From: Clostridia bacterium
GTDB taxonomy: Bacteria; Bacillota; Clostridia; Lachnospirales; Bianqueaceae
Assembly (NCBI GenBank): GCA_900764045.1
Contig: CAAFMN010000027.1
Coordinates: forward strand, 119,354-183,353
DNA: 64,000 bases
Direction: 5' to 3'
Shown here in pieces: positions 61,909 through 64,000 of this stretch. The position numbers were made by a program, and so were the translations under genes. Below the pieces are notes generated by a model, which was not told where the DNA came from, searched no databases, and saw only the letters and a list, made by a program, of their open reading frames with translations. The number at the start of each line of letters is the position of its first letter. The stretch's first letter is position 1.

Positions 61909-62417
61909 CGGCGTTGGTAGAATGGCTGTATACGGAGTTCTACAAATGTATGGTAATGCGCATCATCGGGATCGTGGGAAAAGATGCTGCGGAAGATATC
62001 GTACAGACCCTGATGTCCCGACTGCTGGAGTACAAGGATCCGGAGAAGCTTCTGCGGATGACGCCCAATGAGCTGCAAAGTTATGCGATGAAAGCCGTTT
62101 TCAATATGGCATTGGACCGTAGGAGAAAGATCTTGCGGGAAATGGCTCTGGATATAAATACGGAAGAGTTGGAGTATACCGATCTTGGTGATTTTCAGGA
62201 TATGGAGATCAAGGAAATCTTGTATCATTTGGTATCCTCTCTGCCGCAGAGAGAACGGGAGATTATGGAATTGCACATTCAGGAGCCGGAATTGACCCAA
62301 GAGGAGATCGCAGAGCAATTGGGGCTGCACCGGACGACGGTGAATCGAAGATATAAAAAGGCGATAAAGCTGCTGCGGAGTCTATACCGCAAGCAGGGCT
62401 ATGACATAAGAGAATAA
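61881..62417 (+). CDS. Sigma-70 family RNA polymerase sigma factor, paralogue 1
   Basis: 178 aa, ECF-like. Region 2 is in residues ~15-85 (LYTEFYKCMVMRIIGIVGKD, AAEDIVQTLMSRLLEY, AVFNMALDRRRK); region 4 HTH in ~115-172 (LPQREREIMELHIQEPELTQ, EEIAEQLGLHRTTVNRRYKK). It directs polymerase to a regulon that cannot be deduced. An in-frame stop lies just upstream, so this ATG is the earliest possible; its ribosome site is weak, which fits coupling to the upstream frame. No anti-sigma gene is adjacent, though the SIMPL protein follows by 15 nt. Confidence 0.85.
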   Translation: MDRETPKSLTALVEWLYTEFYKCMVMRIIGIVGKDAAEDIVQTLMSRLLEYKDPEKLLRMTPNELQSYAMKAVFNMALDRRRKILREMALDINTEELEYTDLGDFQDMEIKEILYHLVSSLPQREREIMELHIQEPELTQEEIAEQLGLHRTTVNRRYKKAIKLLRSLYRKQGYDIRE

Positions 62418-62432
62418 TAGGAGGAATTCAGT

Positions 62433-63092
62433 ATGAAGCGGACCATCACGATTCAGGGTATCGGGAAATTAAGCTTAAAGCCGGATTATACGGTGATTTC
62501 CATGTCCCTCAGGGCAGCGAATGAAGAATATGATACAGCAATGCAGACGGCGTCGCGTCATCTGGATACACTTCAGAACGCGTTGAAGAGACTCGGGTTT
62601 GCGAAGGAGGATCTAAAGAGCTCCAGGTTCGATGTCAGCACCGAGTATAATAATGAACGGGATAAAAATGGAAACTATAAAAGGGTTTTTGTTGGATATG
62701 TAGTGACACTTCAGCTGAAGCTGGAATTTGACTTCAATATGGAGCGCCTTGCGGAGGTTCTTGTAGCCATTGCAGGCTGTATCGCGCAGCCGGAACTGAA
62801 TGTTCAGTTTACGGTAAAGGATAAGGAAGCTGTCAATGCGGCTCTGTTGGAGAGTGCCTGCGATAATGCCAGAGCAAAAGCGAAGATCCTTGCCGGAGCG
62901 TCCGGTGTGAAGCTAGGAGAGCTTTTATCCATTGATTACAGTTGGGGAGATCGGGCGCTGTGTTCTCCTACAAGATATGAAATGGACGAGGCATGTATGC
63001 TGAAAGCCAGTGCGGCGCCATCCGGCATGGAGATTACGCCGGAAGATATCAAGGTCAGTGATCAAGTGACTTTTGTATGGGCAATTGTGTGA
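62433..63092 (+). CDS. SIMPL-domain (DUF541) protein
   Basis: 219 aa. Begins RTITIQGIGKLSLKPDYTVI and continues with the helical/beta pattern of SIMPL proteins (AMQTASRHLDTLQNALKRLG; DNARAKAKILAGASGVKLGE). Most relatives are exported or periplasmic; here there is no signal peptide, so it stays in the cytoplasm. AGGAGGAATTC gives the start. Role unknown; it may act with the sigma factor it is co-transcribed with. Confidence 0.85.
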   Translation: MKRTITIQGIGKLSLKPDYTVISMSLRAANEEYDTAMQTASRHLDTLQNALKRLGFAKEDLKSSRFDVSTEYNNERDKNGNYKRVFVGYVVTLQLKLEFDFNMERLAEVLVAIAGCIAQPELNVQFTVKDKEAVNAALLESACDNARAKAKILAGASGVKLGELLSIDYSWGDRALCSPTRYEMDEACMLKASAAPSGMEITPEDIKVSDQVTFVWAIV

Positions 63093-63163
63093 TCTGTAAA
63101 ATATTACTAATATAATAAAGCGAAATGTAACAAAATTCTGCACGGCGAAGACTCTTCTCCTTC

Positions 63164-63192
63164 TTGTAAAAAACTTCCAAAACCGCTATACT
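63164..63192 (+). promoter_or_regulatory. Promoter of sigma factor 2
   Basis: TTGTAA (63164-63169), 17-nt spacer, TATACT (63187-63192), same spacer motif as at 61760. Confidence 0.75.
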
Positions 63193-63268
63193 AAATTGGG
63201 TATTTTCAGAGGAAAGAAGTATCTCAGGAGAGTACCGGAAATGATACAGGAGGAAGTGTACAAAAGAG

Positions 63269-63313
63269 ATGCGGGATAAGAGTCCATGGGCCGGGAAGAG
63301 TCGGAAGCGGTAA
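63269..63313 (+). CDS. 14-codon upstream frame overlapping sigma factor 2
   Basis: MRDKSPWAGKSRKR then TAA. Same length, same 17-nt offset to the sigma ATG and same W-x-G-K-x-R pattern as the frame at 61864. AGGAGGAAG is present about 15 nt upstream. Confidence 0.4.
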   Translation: MRDKSPWAGKSRKR

Positions 63314-63816
63314 CGGCGTTGGTGGAATGGCTGTATACGGAGTTCTACAAATGTATGGTACTGCGGATCATCGGAATCGTAGGACGGGAAGCAGCTGAGG
63401 ATATCGTGCAGACTCTGATGTCCCGCCTGTTGGAGTATAAGGAACCGGAGAAGCTCTTGAGGATGGAGCCACAGGAGCTGCAGAGCTACGCGATGAGAGC
63501 GGTCTTCAACATGGCGATGGACCGGAAAAGAAGGATACGGCGGGAGCAGGCGTTGAGCATTCAGCCGTTGGAAGAGGACTATACCGATCTGGGAGACTTT
63601 CAGGACATGGAGATGAAGGAGCTCCTGTATCATCTGGTAGCGAGACTGCCGGAAAAGGAACGGGAGGTCATGGAGTTATGCCTTGAAGATCCGGAGCTGA
63701 CACAAGAGGAGATCGCTCAGAGGTTGGGACTTCACCGGATTACGGTGAACCGAAGGTACAGAAGAGCGGTAAAGTTGCTGCGGATTCTGTACCAGACACA
63801 GGAATACGATACATAG
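63286..63816 (+). CDS. Sigma-70 family RNA polymerase sigma factor, paralogue 2
   Basis: 176 aa, closely related to the protein at 61881 along its whole length (VEWLYTEFYKCMVLRIIGIV; AAEDIVQTLMSRLLEYKEPE; region 4 LTQEEIAQRLGLHRITVNRR). Promoter, leader and N-terminus are duplicated too, so a segment of at least 650 bp was copied. Region 4 differs at the recognition helix mainly by T to I (LHRTTVNRR, LHRITVNRR), so both may read similar promoters. Start bounded by an in-frame stop 9 nt upstream. Confidence 0.85.
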   Translation: MGREESEAVTALVEWLYTEFYKCMVLRIIGIVGREAAEDIVQTLMSRLLEYKEPEKLLRMEPQELQSYAMRAVFNMAMDRKRRIRREQALSIQPLEEDYTDLGDFQDMEMKELLYHLVARLPEKEREVMELCLEDPELTQEEIAQRLGLHRITVNRRYRRAVKLLRILYQTQEYDT

Positions 63817-63834
63817 GATAAGGGAGCCGGAAGG

Positions 63835-63891
63835 ATGAAAAGATGCAGGATCTATCTGCTGATAAGCTGTATGCTGTTTTCTGGCAAATGA
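63835..63891 (+). pseudogene. Truncated signal-peptide gene at insertion site
   Basis: Ribosome site GGAAGG and ATG open MKRCRIYLLISCMLFSGK, then a stop. This is the start of a signal or lipoprotein peptide that ends abruptly where an insertion-like sequence begins, so the gene after sigma factor 2 has probably been cut. Confidence 0.5.
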
Positions 63892-64000
63892 CTCTAATTT
63901 TGATAGAAACCGTGTAAGGGGGTGCAACTTTGGTTCAGAGGGGGTGCATTTTCGATGTTAGGGGGGTGCAGTTTGATGCACAACATAAAAGAGCTCCAAA
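63889..64000. mobile_element. End of an insertion sequence (IS21-like), continues past the window
   Basis: Three copies of GGGGGTGCA at 63918, 63940 and 63962, exactly 22 bp apart, each followed by T-rich sequence. Multiple terminal repeats of about 20 bp are a mark of IS21-family ends, where the IstA transposase binds. No transposase is inside the window. The boundary could be near TG at 63889 or 63913. Confidence 0.55.

Overview
The window is a chromosomal segment of a Gram-positive anaerobe, most likely a member of the Clostridia and perhaps Oscillospiraceae or a relative. This is inferred from the GC-rich codon use, AGGAGG-type ribosome binding sites, the gene order era-yqzL-recO-glyS-ppdK, an ATP-saving anaerobic metabolism (pyruvate phosphate dikinase, Na+-translocating decarboxylase), a short ProB and the class 1B PyrK/PyrD pair. 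No species can be named from the sequence alone.

From 1 to about 41 kb the layout is ordinary core genome, almost all on the + strand. It begins with a D-Ala-D-Ala carboxypeptidase and RluB. A biotin-dependent Na+-pump/transcarboxylase operon follows (12S-like carboxyltransferase, OadG-like anchor, biotin carrier, OadB pump, 5S-like carboxyltransferase). A GH29 fucosidase and a folate ECF component lie on the - strand, then a DUF6110 protein with a P1B-type ATPase. The pyrimidine operon pyrC-pyrF-pyrK-pyrD continues into two tandem esterases. Next come a flavoprotein-proB-FTHF ligase-ruvA-ruvB-U32 peptidase-FtsW/RodA-PBP operon, a large secreted autolysin, an M16C protease, era, yqzL, recO, glycyl-tRNA synthetase and PPDK. 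Two decayed mobile or gene fragments sit at 7.2-7.5 kb and 18.1-18.3 kb.

From 41 kb to the end the window is accessory DNA. It holds a secreted protein/lipoprotein pair (- strand), a nonsense-interrupted small gene, an ABC-type AAA ATPase, and a 1079-aa SNF2-type helicase. The helicase is followed by a chimeric gene whose first ~43 residues look like a DUF4391 protein, which suggests a broken defence cassette. Then comes the most interesting part: a Sel1/RCC1/zinc-ribbon protein, a methyltransferase, two WYL-type regulators, a terminator, a Y-RNA-like non-coding RNA with a tRNA-like fold, a Ro60/Rsr TROVE protein and the RNA ligase RtcB. This reads as a complete RNA-repair/RNA-quality-control locus with its own regulators. 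An ADP-ribosylglycohydrolase lies directly downstream behind a decayed gene remnant.

The right end carries a VanX-like D-Ala-D-Ala dipeptidase lipoprotein behind a palindromic operator. Two paralogous sigma-70-like factors follow, with matching promoters and matching 14-codon upstream reading frames, and a SIMPL-domain protein lies between them. The window ends in what looks like the end of an insertion sequence, with three GGGGGTGCA repeats at an exact 22-bp period.
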